From RUG695 sp050943135 (GTDB lineage: Bacteria > Planctomycetota > Planctomycetia > Pirellulales > Thermoguttaceae): a stretch of DNA of 64,000 nucleotides. Shown here piece after piece: positions 15,196-25,023 of the stretch. Position numbers and translations under genes: made by a program. The DNA is taken from assembly GCA_050943135.1 (NCBI GenBank), contig JBMNOP010000001.1, positions 124,001-188,000 of the forward strand, read 5' to 3'. The notes under the pieces were generated by a model. It made no database searches. It worked only from the letters and a program-made list of their open reading frames with translations, and had not been told where the DNA came from. Each line of letters starts with the position of its first letter. The first letter of the stretch is position 1.

Positions 15196-17089
15196 GACGG
15201 AAATCAATCCGAGAGATCGGCAGTTTCTTGGGCATCCGATCGGACTGTGGGTCCTGTTCACCACCGAAATGTGGGAACGCTTCTGTTATTACGGAATGCG
15301 TGCCTTTCTCGTTCTCTATCTGACTTCGACGCTTACTTCGGTGAATCCCGGTTTCGGGTGGACCGAGAAGGATGCCTATAACCTCTATGGTTGGTTTACC
15401 GGTTTGGTCTATTTCTTCCCTCTCTTCGGTGGCTTGATTGCCGACCGTTTTATCGGGCAGCATCGGAGCGTTCTCTTCGGCGGGATCCTAATTGCTCTCG
15501 GGGAACTCTCGCTCTGGGGCACCGAAATGTTTCGCTGTCATGCCGAGGCGGCCATCACGCTTGGAGAGGAACCGGGCGCATTTCTTATGTTCTTCACCGG
15601 TCTGGCGCTGATCACCATCGGAACCGGTTTCTTTAAGCCGTGTATCTCGGTTATGGTCGGCCAGCTGTACGCCCCCGAAGACAAACGGCGTGACGCCGCC
15701 TTTACCTACTTCTATATGGGGATCAACCTCGGTGCGTTTCTGGCACCATTTGTGGCCGGAACCGCCGCCGAAAAGTTCGGCTGGCATTGGGGGTTCGGCG
15801 TTGCTGCGGTCGGAATGATCTTCGGGCTTTGCACCTACTCCTTTTTCCGTCCGAAATATTTGAGCCATATCGGATTGACCGTTCGCGAGAAAGGTTCGGA
15901 AAACTCCGTTGCCGCGCCGACTCTTGCGGCGGCGCCCCTTTCGCGTAAAGAGATCGACCGCATCGCGGTGATCCTGATCCTTTCGGTCTTCTGTATCGCC
16001 TTCTGGTCGGTTTTCGAACAGGCCGGTTCGACACTGACCACCTTTGCCAAGAAAGAGACAAACCGTACGGTTTCCGCTTCCCTGGTTCGGTCTCTTTCCG
16101 GGGCATTCCTGCCGAACGAAGATGAATACGATGCCGAGAAGGCGATCGAAGAGACGAAGCTGAACATATTTGATGCCTCGAATGCGTTCGATACGGTCAA
16201 CCATGAGCTGAGAGAGTCGTTTTCCGAGCTGCTCGAAGAAGGAACCGCCGATTTTGATTTTGCGCAAGCCTCGGACGTGTTCACCGCGGCGATTCACGCT
16301 ACCGCCAAATCAAGGCGCGAGTCGATCGACGCACTCGACAAAGCGAACACGGCTCGCCGAAAGCTCGGACTCGAACCGCTTGAGATCAAACTTCTCCCGA
16401 TGTCGGATCTTTTGGCCCAGGCTAAGAACGACCGAGAACGTATCGAGCGTCGTGTGCGGGAAGAAGGACGGAGCGAAAATGATATTCTGAAAGAAGAGAA
16501 CGTCGAGCAGGAAAAGGCACGGATGACCGAACTCGATCCGGCCAAAGAGGTTTGGACTTTTCCCTCGACCTGGTATCAGTCGGTCAATCCGCTCTGTATC
16601 ATTGTTCTGGGACCGATTTTTGCCGGGCTCTGGTCGTTTCTCGGCAGGCGGAACCTTGAGCCTTCGACCCCGGTGAAGTTCGGGATCGGGCTGATGGTGC
16701 TCTCGATTGCCTTCCTTTTCATGATCGGCGGAGCGATCCATGCCGAAGAGACGGTCGGAAACGCATCGCCCTACTGGCTTCTGGCGACCTATGTCTTCTG
16801 TACCCTCGGGGAACTCTGTCTTTCGCCGGTTGGTCTTTCGATGGTGACCAGGCTTTCTCCTCCCCGGTACGCCTCGTTCCTGATGGGGGTTTGGTTCCTT
16901 TCGAGCGCTGTTGCGGGGTATCTTTCCGGGACCCTCGCCTCTTTCCTCGGTGCGGGAGACACACTCCAGTTCTGCTTTAAGAGGGGGCTTGCCGACTACT
17001 TCTTGATCATGGCGATCATTCCCTGCGTCGGCGGGATCATTATGTTCATCATTTCGCCGGTTCTCCGAAAGATGATGCATGAGGATTGA
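15185..17089 (+). CDS. POT/PTR2-family proton-dependent peptide transporter with long cytoplasmic insert
   Basis: The 634-residue inner-membrane protein has the POT signature ExxERFxYYG (EMWERFCYYGMRAFLVLYL, residues 28-46) and the FTYFYMGINLGAFLAPFVAG motif near residue 176, so it should import di- or tripeptides with protons. It is over 130 residues longer than most bacterial POT proteins. The excess is a charged, helical segment at about residues 290-452, between FEQAGSTLTTF and TFPSTWYQSVNPL, where most relatives have a short loop. The start overlaps the end of the secreted peptidase gene, which should supply its substrates. Confidence 0.92.
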   Translation: MENRTEINPRDRQFLGHPIGLWVLFTTEMWERFCYYGMRAFLVLYLTSTLTSVNPGFGWTEKDAYNLYGWFTGLVYFFPLFGGLIADRFIGQHRSVLFGGILIALGELSLWGTEMFRCHAEAAITLGEEPGAFLMFFTGLALITIGTGFFKPCISVMVGQLYAPEDKRRDAAFTYFYMGINLGAFLAPFVAGTAAEKFGWHWGFGVAAVGMIFGLCTYSFFRPKYLSHIGLTVREKGSENSVAAPTLAAAPLSRKEIDRIAVILILSVFCIAFWSVFEQAGSTLTTFAKKETNRTVSASLVRSLSGAFLPNEDEYDAEKAIEETKLNIFDASNAFDTVNHELRESFSELLEEGTADFDFAQASDVFTAAIHATAKSRRESIDALDKANTARRKLGLEPLEIKLLPMSDLLAQAKNDRERIERRVREEGRSENDILKEENVEQEKARMTELDPAKEVWTFPSTWYQSVNPLCIIVLGPIFAGLWSFLGRRNLEPSTPVKFGIGLMVLSIAFLFMIGGAIHAEETVGNASPYWLLATYVFCTLGELCLSPVGLSMVTRLSPPRYASFLMGVWFLSSAVAGYLSGTLASFLGAGDTLQFCFKRGLADYFLIMAIIPCVGGIIMFIISPVLRKMMHED

Positions 17090-17185
17090 TCTTGAATTCA
17101 ACCCGCGGAAAGAGTAAAAGTGATCACCAAGTTTTAATTTCCGAAACCGCGCAGACTCTGCCGAAAAGCGGACGATTTACCGAAT

Positions 17186-17719
17186 ATGAAATCCGGATCG
17201 CAACATTTCCGAGCCAATGTCGTCTCGGCGGTTCTGTTCCTCTTTTCCGTTTTCCTTCTGACGGCGGAAACTGGGTGTAACGGAGTGCGCCGTCGTCTGA
17301 CGATTCGGACCGATCCGCCCGGTGCTACCGTCTGGATCAACGATCAAGAGATCGGTCGAACCCCGATTTCTCACAACGTGGTCTATTCCGGCACCTATAA
17401 AATCCGTCTGGCAATGGAAGGGAAAAAGACCAAGACGGTCATGTACACTTTAAAGACCCCTTGGTATCTCTGGCCGGGCGTCGACTTCATTTCCGAAAAT
17501 CTTGTTCCGGGCGAGATCCGTGATCAGCAAATATGCAACGAGCGGATGGAACCCGACCTGGTGGCCGCTCCCGAAGAACTGTTCGAAAATGCCGCTCAAA
17601 TGCGTCAGGAAGCGCATGCGCAGTCCGACCTGGCCCGTTATCAGCATTCGCCTCGTCAGACTTCCCACTCTTCCAACACCGAACACCTTTCCGAATCGGG
17701 TTGGGTCAAGCAAGATTGA
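17186..17719 (+). CDS. PEGA-domain envelope protein, possible lipoprotein
   Basis: The 177-residue product has a hydrophobic signal-like N-terminus (residues 12-27) ending at Cys31. A lipobox is possible, but position -3 is Glu, which is unusual. A PEGA domain follows: RRLTIRTDPPGATVWINDQE and IGRTPISHNVVYSGTYKIRL, about residues 35-80. PEGA domains are small beta-sandwich surface modules of unknown ligand. The C-terminal part is polar and Gln/Ser/His-rich. It sits between the peptide transporter and ligA with no clear functional link. Confidence 0.75.
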   Translation: MKSGSQHFRANVVSAVLFLFSVFLLTAETGCNGVRRRLTIRTDPPGATVWINDQEIGRTPISHNVVYSGTYKIRLAMEGKKTKTVMYTLKTPWYLWPGVDFISENLVPGEIRDQQICNERMEPDLVAAPEELFENAAQMRQEAHAQSDLARYQHSPRQTSHSSNTEHLSESGWVKQD

Positions 17720-17743
17720 TTCTTCTCCGAAAAAATTTAGAAT
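17716..17743 (+). promoter_or_regulatory. Possible promoter of ligA
   Basis: TTGATT (17716-17721), 16 nt, and TAGAAT (17738-17743) lie about 45 bp before the GTG start. The -35 box overlaps the stop codon of the PEGA gene. Confidence 0.5.
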
Positions 17744-17787
17744 AGAACTCCGGATTCGCGCGGTTACTTGTTTTCGAAGAGTATTCC

Positions 17788-19974
17788 GTGCAAGATGAAG
17801 AAAAATGTCGGCCAGATATGGAAACAACACGGGTTGGAACGATCTTAAAAAAGAATTTCTTTATCGAACGTGATACGGTTTCTCCCCCCTTGGCAGGACT
17901 GTACGAAAGGCTTGTGGCGCTCTCATCTTCTCCTTCTAAAACGGTCGAGCTCCTTTCGGAAGAGATCCGTTATTTTGACCGGGCCTATTTTGCCGAATAT
18001 CAGCCCGAAATTCCCGATCACGATTACGATCGTCTCATGAAGACGCTAAGAGCCCTGGAGCGCGCATTTCCCGAGACGCGTCGTCCCGACAGTCCGACCG
18101 CCCGCGTCGGTGAAAAGCTCTCCGGAGACCGAGAGGTGGTTGTACATGGCGTTCCGATGCTTTCGATTGAAAACACTTACAGCGAGTCAGAACTCTTCGA
18201 TTACGGTGCCCGGATTGCGAAACTCCTTCCCGAAGAGAAGATTGCCTGGGTCGATGAACTGAAGATCGATGGAGTTGCCGCTTCCATTCTTTACGAAAAC
18301 GGCATCCTGACACGCGGTGTCACACGGGGCGACGGTGTCCGGGGAGACGACATCACAGCCAATATCAAAACCATTCGCGACGTTCCCCTGCGTCTGATCG
18401 GCAAAGCGCCGGAACTTCTCGAAGTTCGCGGCGAAATCTATATGCCGAACTCGGAGTTGATTCGGCAGAACGTGATACAGGCCGAAAAGGGAGAAAAGCC
18501 GTTTGCCAATACCCGGAATCTTACCGCCGGAAGCATCAAGCAAGAGGACCCGGCGATCTGTGCTTCCCGCGGTTTGCGTTTCTTTGCCCATTCGGTGGGA
18601 AGTGCCGAAGGATTGGGGGTCGGCACTCATTTTGAGTTTATGGAAAAGCTTCGCGTCTTCGGATTCGCAACCTCTCCGATGATGAAGCGACTCGCGGATT
18701 TCAGGTCCGCCGTCGCCTATGCGCGGGAGATGATCGAGCGGCTCCACGAACTTGATTTCGAGACTGACGGAATCGTCCTGAAAGTCGATGATTTCGATCA
18801 GCGCACCAGGATTGGTTCCACCTCGAAATTTCCCCGTTGGGTGATCGCCTACAAATTCGAGAAATACGAAGCGGAGACCACTGTGCGCGAAATACGTGTT
18901 CAGGTTGGTAAAACGGGAAAAGTTACGCCGGTAGCGGAACTTGAACCGGTCAAAATTGCCGGTAGTGTCGTCGCGCGCGCTTCACTGCACAACGCCGATG
19001 AGATTGCCCGCAAAGACATACGCGTCGGCGACCGAGTCGTGGTTGAAAAGGCCGGCAAGATTATCCCCCACGTGGTCCGTTGCAAGCCTGAATTCCGTGA
19101 CGCTTCGAGCGTTCCCTATCAGTTCCCTCTCGAATGCCCGGCCTGCGGGACGGCCCTTGTGAAAGAAGAAGGGGGGATCCTGATCCGATGCCCCAACCCG
19201 ACATGCCCGGCCCAGCTCCGGCGACGGGTTGAGTTTTTCGCTTCGAAAGAGGCGATGAACATCGACGGGCTTGGCGAAAAGGTCGTCGCGCTTCTGATAG
19301 ACTCGGGCTTGGTTGAGTCGCTTGTCGACCTGTATCGGCTTAAAGTCTCCGACATCGGCTCACTGGAGCGAATGGGGAGAAAGTCGGCGGAAAATTTGAT
19401 CGAAGCCATCACCAAGAGCAAAAAGGCCGGCCCGGCACGTCTCTTAAACGCTCTGGGGATCCGTAACGTCGGAGAGCAGACCGCGCGCACGCTGATCGCT
19501 CAGTATCGGTCGATCGAAAACCTGGCGACCGTCTCGCGGGAAGAGCTGAGCAAAATTCCCGACATTGGCGAGATCATTGCCGGGAATATTACCGACTTCT
19601 TCGATGATCCCGAGAATCGCGCGGTCATCGACGAGCTGCGCAAGCTTGGTGTCGAGACGGCGCTTCCCGGAGGAGAAGCCGCCGCACCGGCAGAGAATCT
19701 TCCCCTGTCGGGGAAAACCGTGGTCGTTACGGGAACGTTGACCCGCTTTGACCGTTCCGAAATTGAAGAACTCATCCGCAAGAGCGGCGGGAAACCCTCG
19801 AAGTCGGTTTCCAGGAAGACTAACTACGTGCTCGCCGGAACCGCGGCGGGCAGGAAGTATACCGACGCAAAGGCGTTGGGAATTCCCGTCATTACCGAAG
19901 AAGAATTTCTCAATCTGATTGGCGGTTCCTCGGAATCCGAAACGGAAGAACTGAAACCCGGAAAGTTGTTTTAG
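17788..19974 (+). CDS. ligA: NAD-dependent DNA ligase
   Basis: The product is 728 residues from GTG 17788, or 718 from ATG 17818; which start is used is not clear. Domain Ia (IRYFDRAYFAEYQPEIPDHDYDRLM), the adenylation motif with active Lys159 in DELKIDG, the OB fold, the Cys4 zinc finger (CPACG, then CPNPTCPAQ), the helix-hairpin-helix repeats and a C-terminal BRCT domain (SGKTVVVTGTLTRFDRSEIE) are all in normal order. It joins Okazaki fragments and repair nicks using NAD. The N-terminus is 35-45 residues longer than in E. coli, and the C-terminus has a short acidic tail. Confidence 0.97.
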   Translation: MQDEEKCRPDMETTRVGTILKKNFFIERDTVSPPLAGLYERLVALSSSPSKTVELLSEEIRYFDRAYFAEYQPEIPDHDYDRLMKTLRALERAFPETRRPDSPTARVGEKLSGDREVVVHGVPMLSIENTYSESELFDYGARIAKLLPEEKIAWVDELKIDGVAASILYENGILTRGVTRGDGVRGDDITANIKTIRDVPLRLIGKAPELLEVRGEIYMPNSELIRQNVIQAEKGEKPFANTRNLTAGSIKQEDPAICASRGLRFFAHSVGSAEGLGVGTHFEFMEKLRVFGFATSPMMKRLADFRSAVAYAREMIERLHELDFETDGIVLKVDDFDQRTRIGSTSKFPRWVIAYKFEKYEAETTVREIRVQVGKTGKVTPVAELEPVKIAGSVVARASLHNADEIARKDIRVGDRVVVEKAGKIIPHVVRCKPEFRDASSVPYQFPLECPACGTALVKEEGGILIRCPNPTCPAQLRRRVEFFASKEAMNIDGLGEKVVALLIDSGLVESLVDLYRLKVSDIGSLERMGRKSAENLIEAITKSKKAGPARLLNALGIRNVGEQTARTLIAQYRSIENLATVSREELSKIPDIGEIIAGNITDFFDDPENRAVIDELRKLGVETALPGGEAAAPAENLPLSGKTVVVTGTLTRFDRSEIEELIRKSGGKPSKSVSRKTNYVLAGTAAGRKYTDAKALGIPVITEEEFLNLIGGSSESETEELKPGKLF

Positions 19975-20214
19975 TCTGTCTTTTCAGGGGAGGGAGACGA
20001 AGAGGAACGACTACCTGGTCAAGGCCCGAATTGGGTCTCATTCCTCCGCGACAAAGATCCGACAACCGCGTGGCCTGCCGGAATTGTGAAGGGGTCTACC
20101 CGCAACATATCAAAATTTCCGAAGAGTTCGCTCGGTTTAAACCGAATCCTTCCTGATTTTTTCCGTGAAAAGCGTTGTTTTGCCTTTCGGACGTTATGTT
20201 GCTCGGGGGGAAAA

Positions 20215-20625
20215 TCAGTTTTTCGGTTTGAGAATGTAGCCGCGACAGTTCATGATTGCGAGCAGATTTTCCGCCTCGTCGAAGACTCGCGCTCTACAGA
20301 CCGAGAAACTACGGCTTCGATCGACTTCTTCGGCCTCAGCGAAAATTTTGCCGGTTCGGATCGAGCGAATGAACGAGATCGAGGACTCGACCCCGACGAC
20401 CGTCTCGTCGCAATAGTTTGACGCTGCAGCGAAGGCGTAATCGGCGAGCGAATAGATTACCCCACCCTGAACGATCCCGACTCCGTTTAAATGGTTTTCC
20501 CGCAAAACGAGTGAGACACGGGCGAAACCTTTTGCGACGTCATCGATTTTGATTCCGACCAAGTCGCAGATGAACTTGTCGTTCGACACCACCTCGATCT
20601 GTTTGGCTCTATCGTATTCGGGCAT
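20215..20625 (-). CDS. PaaI-like hotdog-fold thioesterase
   Basis: The 136-residue protein has the hotdog thioesterase pattern: HLNGVGIVQGGVIYSLADYA corresponds to the N-x-x-G-x-x-H/Q-G-G-x-x-x-x-L-x-D helix motif, followed by the second strand pair (SSISFIRSIRTGKIFAEAEE). Gln stands where many PaaI enzymes have His. Such proteins hydrolyse acyl-CoA thioesters in the cytoplasm; the substrate cannot be told. The ATG follows AGGGGAAG. It is a single gene between ligA and lysA, in the opposite direction. Confidence 0.82.
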   Translation of the reverse strand: MPEYDRAKQIEVVSNDKFICDLVGIKIDDVAKGFARVSLVLRENHLNGVGIVQGGVIYSLADYAFAAASNYCDETVVGVESSISFIRSIRTGKIFAEAEEVDRSRSFSVCRARVFDEAENLLAIMNCRGYILKPKN

Positions 20626-20882
20626 TCTTCCCCTTTGGCGGACCCTTTCGAGTTGAAGGGAAGCGACCGAATGAACGTCTTTTTCCCTTTTGTGTTCCGG
20701 CTTTATTGAAGTATACCACCAAAAGAGATCGGAGAAAAGTCCCGTGACCCGGTGCGAGGCATCTTATCCTCCCACACGACGGTGAATTTTTGTCGTCCGA
20801 CACCTTGCGGATCAAAGGTTTTGTGGGAAAATGGGGAGGGGTGAATTGTCGTCGTTTTTCAGCACTTAAGAATCAAACCGCA

Positions 20883-22154
20883 ATGATCGAGAAAAGAAAG
20901 TTTTCCAATAAACGTCGCGAGATCGCCGGTATATCGGCAGCAGCATTGGCCAAAGAGTTCGGAACTCCCCTTTATGTTTATGAAGCAGCCAAAATCCGGC
21001 AGCGGCTGGCTGATCTGTCGATGTTTGATACGGTTCGTTACGCGCAGAAGGCCTGCTCGAACATGGCGATCTTAAAGCTTATCCGCGATTCGGGCGCGAT
21101 GGTAGACGCGGTCAGCGCGATGGAGATCCACCGTGCAGTTGCCGCGGGGTGGCCGGTTCGCCCCAAAAAGCCGGGGGATCCCGACCCGATCGTCTACACG
21201 GCCGATATCTTCGACCGCGACGCGCTCGATTTGATCGCCGACGTTTACCCGGTTCATGTCAACTGCGGGTCGATGGATATGATCTGGCAGTTGGGGGAAC
21301 GTGCTCCCGGGCGCGAAATTACTCTACGTCTCAATCCCGGGTTCGGCCATGGGCATAGCCAAAAGACGAACACAGGGGGAGATCAGTCGAAACACGGAAT
21401 TTGGCACGAAGACCTCATGCGTGCGATTGAACTTGCCTCGCATTTCGATCTGAATGTTAAAGGGCTTCATATGCATATCGGTTCGGGCACCGATCTGGAG
21501 CATCTTGCTTCGGTCTGCGAGGCGATGGATCGTGCCGGACTGGCTGCCGGTCCGCGGATCAGCGTGATCAGCTGCGGTGGCGGGCTTCCCGTTCCTTACG
21601 ATGACGGCGAAGAATACGTTGATCTGGTGGCCTATCACCGTATTTGGCGTGAAAAGATTGATCTCCTGGCTAAGGTTTATCGCCATCCGATCCGCTTGGA
21701 AATCGAGCCGGGGCGCTTTATTGTCGGCGAGAGCGGATATCTGATCAGCGAAATACGCTCGGTCAAAAAACAGGGTGAGAACCTTTTCTACCTGGTCGAT
21801 GCCGGGTTTAACAACCTGGTCCGTCCCGCGATGTACGGTTCCTATCACCCCATCTCGGTGGTTGACGCCTCGGCCGAGGCGCGCCTGAACGATGTGATTG
21901 TCGGCGGTCCCCTTTGCGAGTCGGGTGATATCTTCACTCAGAAAGAGGGGGGGTATGTCGAAAAACGTTCTCTGCCGGAGGCCGAAGTCGGCGATTACCT
22001 TGTCTTTGAGGTGGCGGGTGCCTATGGCTTCATGATGGGGTCGAATTACAATTCCAAACCGTTTGCGGCGGAAGTTCTTATTGAGGACGGTGTGCCGCGC
22101 CTTATCAGAAAGCGTCAGACATTCGAAAACCTGACCGCAAATGAGGTTTATTAA
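20883..22154 (+). CDS. lysA: Diaminopimelate decarboxylase
   Basis: The 423-residue protein starts at ATG 20883; the frame extends to a TTG at 20790 but that stretch is not family-like. It is a fold-III PLP enzyme: PLP lysine Lys56 in YAQKACSN, the phosphate-binding glycine segment (ISCGGGLPVPYDDGEEYVD), EIEPGRFIVGESG and the active-site Cys motif GPLCESGD. It makes L-lysine from meso-diaminopimelate, the last step of the pathway. A substrate close to DAP, such as carboxynorspermidine, cannot be fully excluded. Its stop overlaps the next start (TAATG). Confidence 0.88.
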   Translation: MIEKRKFSNKRREIAGISAAALAKEFGTPLYVYEAAKIRQRLADLSMFDTVRYAQKACSNMAILKLIRDSGAMVDAVSAMEIHRAVAAGWPVRPKKPGDPDPIVYTADIFDRDALDLIADVYPVHVNCGSMDMIWQLGERAPGREITLRLNPGFGHGHSQKTNTGGDQSKHGIWHEDLMRAIELASHFDLNVKGLHMHIGSGTDLEHLASVCEAMDRAGLAAGPRISVISCGGGLPVPYDDGEEYVDLVAYHRIWREKIDLLAKVYRHPIRLEIEPGRFIVGESGYLISEIRSVKKQGENLFYLVDAGFNNLVRPAMYGSYHPISVVDASAEARLNDVIVGGPLCESGDIFTQKEGGYVEKRSLPEAEVGDYLVFEVAGAYGFMMGSNYNSKPFAAEVLIEDGVPRLIRKRQTFENLTANEVY

Positions 22155-23689
22155 TGCTCGTTCGGCTAAAGACCTTTTCGCTCCGCGGAATCGAGGCGAT
22201 TCCGGTTGATGTCGAGGTCGATGTCTCCAATCGCGGGAAAGACGGCATAACGATTGTCGGCCTTCCCGAGATGGTTGTCAAAGAGAGTACGCACCGAGTG
22301 TCGCGTGCCATCGAAAATTCCGGATATACCGTTCCCTCGCACAGCATTCTGGTGAACCTGGCCCCGGCCGATGTTCCGAAGCAGGCGGCTTCGTTTGATG
22401 TGCCGATTGCTCTGGGGATGATCGCTGCCGGCGGTGAGTTCGATTCCGACTGCTTTAAGACTTGTGCCATTGTCGGAGAACTTGCCCTCGACGGTTCGGT
22501 ACGCGGGTGCAAAGGTGTGCTGGCCATGGCGATGGCCGCTGCCAAACGAAAGATGCTTGCCTTACTGGTTCCATCGGTCAACGCGCGGGAAGCTTCGGTG
22601 GTTGACGGGGTCGAAGTCGTTCCCTATTCTCACCTGGCCGAGGCGATCGGTTATCTTTCCGGCGAACTGGAGATGCAGCCGATCGGACACCTACGGGAAG
22701 ATGAGTTTACCGAATTGACACAGTACGACGTCGATTTTGCCGATGTTCGCGGTCAGGATTCCGCCAAACGGGCTCTGACGATCGCCGCGGCGGGTGGGCA
22801 CAACGTCCTGATGATCGGCCCCCCGGGAACCGGCAAGACGATGCTCGCCAAACGATTCCCCACAATCCTGCCCCCCTTCACGTTGAGCGAGTCGCTCGAG
22901 ACAACCCGTATCTACTCGGCGCTTGGACTCCTGAAGCCGAACTTGCCGTTGATCGGTACTCGCCCTTTCCGCGAACCGCACCATACGATCAGCGTTCAGG
23001 GGTTGGTCGGCGGCGGAAGCCACCCGGTTCCGGGCGAGATCAGTCTTGCGCATTACGGGGTTCTGTTCCTCGATGAACTGCCCGAATTCAGTCGGCGTAC
23101 CCTCGAGGTGCTTCGTCAGCCGCTCGAAGACGGTAAAGTCACCATCGCCCGTGCCAATCATGTCGAAACATTCCCCTCCGACTTCATTCTGATTGCCGCG
23201 ATGAATCCCTGTCCCTGCGGGTATCGGAATGACACGCGTCGTGTCTGTCGATGTTCTCCACCGCAGGTCGAGCGTTATATGGCCAAGATCAGCGGTCCCT
23301 TGCTCGACAGAATCGATATTCATATCGAAGTGCCCCCGGTCGATTATAAAGAACTTTCGTCGCGGGAACCGGGGCGTTCAAGTGCTTCGATCCTCGAAGA
23401 GGTTCTTGCCGCTCGGGCGATACAGAATGAGCGATTTGCCCGCAGCAGGGCACGTTTCAATGCCGATATGACGCACCGCCAAATCGTAACTTACTGCCGT
23501 CTCGATGCCAAGGGGGAAAAGATTCTCGAAAACGCGATGACCGATCTCGGTCTTTCTGCCCGGGCGCACGATAAAATCCTACGCATTGCCCGGACGATTG
23601 CCGACCTGGAAGGCGTTGAACAGATCGCTCCCGACCATTTGTACGAATCGGTCTGTTACCGAGCGCTTGACAGGAAACTCTGGAGTTAA
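22154..23689 (+). CDS. YifB/ComM-family AAA+ ATPase (Mg-chelatase-like)
   Basis: The 511-residue protein has the ComM/YifB architecture: an N-terminal S5-like domain (residues 1-165, including SHSILVNLAPADVPKQ), a central Mg-chelatase AAA+ domain with Walker A GPPGTGKT at 222-229 and Walker B VLFLDELPEF, a Cys-rich insert (NPCPCGYRNDTRRVCRC) and a C-terminal helical lid domain. In Vibrio and relatives ComM is a helicase that aids branch migration during natural transformation. It starts within the lysA stop codon, so both are one transcript. With the ComEA-like gene at 10134 it is a second competence-type function in the window. Confidence 0.93.
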   Translation: MLVRLKTFSLRGIEAIPVDVEVDVSNRGKDGITIVGLPEMVVKESTHRVSRAIENSGYTVPSHSILVNLAPADVPKQAASFDVPIALGMIAAGGEFDSDCFKTCAIVGELALDGSVRGCKGVLAMAMAAAKRKMLALLVPSVNAREASVVDGVEVVPYSHLAEAIGYLSGELEMQPIGHLREDEFTELTQYDVDFADVRGQDSAKRALTIAAAGGHNVLMIGPPGTGKTMLAKRFPTILPPFTLSESLETTRIYSALGLLKPNLPLIGTRPFREPHHTISVQGLVGGGSHPVPGEISLAHYGVLFLDELPEFSRRTLEVLRQPLEDGKVTIARANHVETFPSDFILIAAMNPCPCGYRNDTRRVCRCSPPQVERYMAKISGPLLDRIDIHIEVPPVDYKELSSREPGRSSASILEEVLAARAIQNERFARSRARFNADMTHRQIVTYCRLDAKGEKILENAMTDLGLSARAHDKILRIARTIADLEGVEQIAPDHLYESVCYRALDRKLWS

Positions 23690-23775
23690 GCGCCTTTTCG
23701 ACCGGTACGAGGTGATAGATTTCCTTTTGCGGAGATTGTAATACAAAGACCATTAGCAAGGAAGAATAAAAAGCC

Positions 23776-25005
23776 ATGGATCCAAATGATTTTTCTTTTT
23801 CTCAATCGGAATCGCGGGAGTTGCCCCGTCCTCCGTTCCCCGGTGATGAGATTCCTTTCCGGCGGACATCTTCCTGTGCCCCTCCCGCCCAACGCCGAGA
23901 AACAACAACAGCCCGTGGAGTTATGGGGAAAGGCTGTGCCCGAATTGCCGGCGCCTTGTTGATGTCCCTGGGGCTTTTCTTCGTCGTCTTGTTGGTCGGA
24001 GTTTTTGCCTTGATGAAAGGGTGTGCCCCGTCCGATAATCTGGCCGATCTGAGAAATAGGCCGACCGAAAAGCTTCTTTCCGGCACGGAGCTTTCGCCAG
24101 AAAAGATTGTCATCCTGCCGATCGAAGGGCCGATCACCGAAGACGAGTTCGGCTTTGTCCGCAACGCCATTCAGACTGCCTATGAAGATCTTCGCCTTTC
24201 GGGACTGATCCTTCGGGTCAATTCTCCCGGCGGAACGATTGCCGGAAGCGATTATTACTACAAGCTCTTGCGTGATCTGAAAAAGGAACGGAATGTTCCC
24301 GTCTATGTCAGTATGGGGGGAATGGCCGCCAGCGGCGGGTATTACGTTTCGATGGTAGGGGATAAAATCTTTGCCGAACGCTCGTGTGTTACAGGGGCGA
24401 TCGGTGTGATCGCCATGTTGATTGATGCCTCGTCGCTTTGTGAAAGGATCGGTGTCCGGAGTAACTACATTGTCAGTGGCAAAAACAAGGGGATGGGCGA
24501 TATAACCCGTCCGATGTCCGAGGAAGAACGTGCGATCTGGCAGGGGCTGATCGACGAGTCGTACGAACAATTCCTTGCGGTGATTCGCGAAGGACGTCCG
24601 GCATTCACGACGAACAGGCCGAAGGAAGACGGGGAAGAAACCGCCCGGAGCGAGGAGAAAACCGAGGAGGGCGACACCGCCGAATCGGGCGAACCTCCTG
24701 CCGATGATCCGCTTCGAGCTCTTGCCGACGGACGTGTCTACTCTGCCTCAGAGGCAAAAGCCCTCGGTCTGATCGACGAAATCGGTTTCTTGCAAGACGC
24801 GGTCGAAGCAATGATCAAGGACGAACTGAAGGTTCCGGAAAAAGATGTACAAGTCGTCCGCTACAAGAAGCCGGAAAGTATCCTGACGATGTTCGGAGCC
24901 GGTTCCGAAGGGAAAACAGCGGCCGAACACGCGGTCTCGGTTATCGAGACGATCTCGGTTCCGACCCTCTACTACATTGTTCCGGGAACACTCCCAATAC
25001 TTTGA
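23776..25005 (+). CDS. sppA: Signal peptide peptidase SppA, S49 family
   Basis: The 409-residue protein has a Pro-rich cytoplasmic N-terminus, one membrane segment (about residues 57-78, ALLMSLGLFFVVLLVGVFALM) and a short-form S49 protease domain. Ser186 in GMAASGGYY and Lys238 in GKNKGMGD are 52 residues apart, the same spacing as the Ser/Lys dyad of B. subtilis SppA. It should degrade released signal peptides in or at the membrane. An acidic low-complexity insert lies at residues about 282-315. The yugP-like gene follows after 18 bp. Confidence 0.92.
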   Translation: MDPNDFSFSQSESRELPRPPFPGDEIPFRRTSSCAPPAQRRETTTARGVMGKGCARIAGALLMSLGLFFVVLLVGVFALMKGCAPSDNLADLRNRPTEKLLSGTELSPEKIVILPIEGPITEDEFGFVRNAIQTAYEDLRLSGLILRVNSPGGTIAGSDYYYKLLRDLKKERNVPVYVSMGGMAASGGYYVSMVGDKIFAERSCVTGAIGVIAMLIDASSLCERIGVRSNYIVSGKNKGMGDITRPMSEEERAIWQGLIDESYEQFLAVIREGRPAFTTNRPKEDGEETARSEEKTEEGDTAESGEPPADDPLRALADGRVYSASEAKALGLIDEIGFLQDAVEAMIKDELKVPEKDVQVVRYKKPESILTMFGAGSEGKTAAEHAVSVIETISVPTLYYIVPGTLPIL

Positions 25006-25023
25006 ACAAAAAGGAGGCCACCA

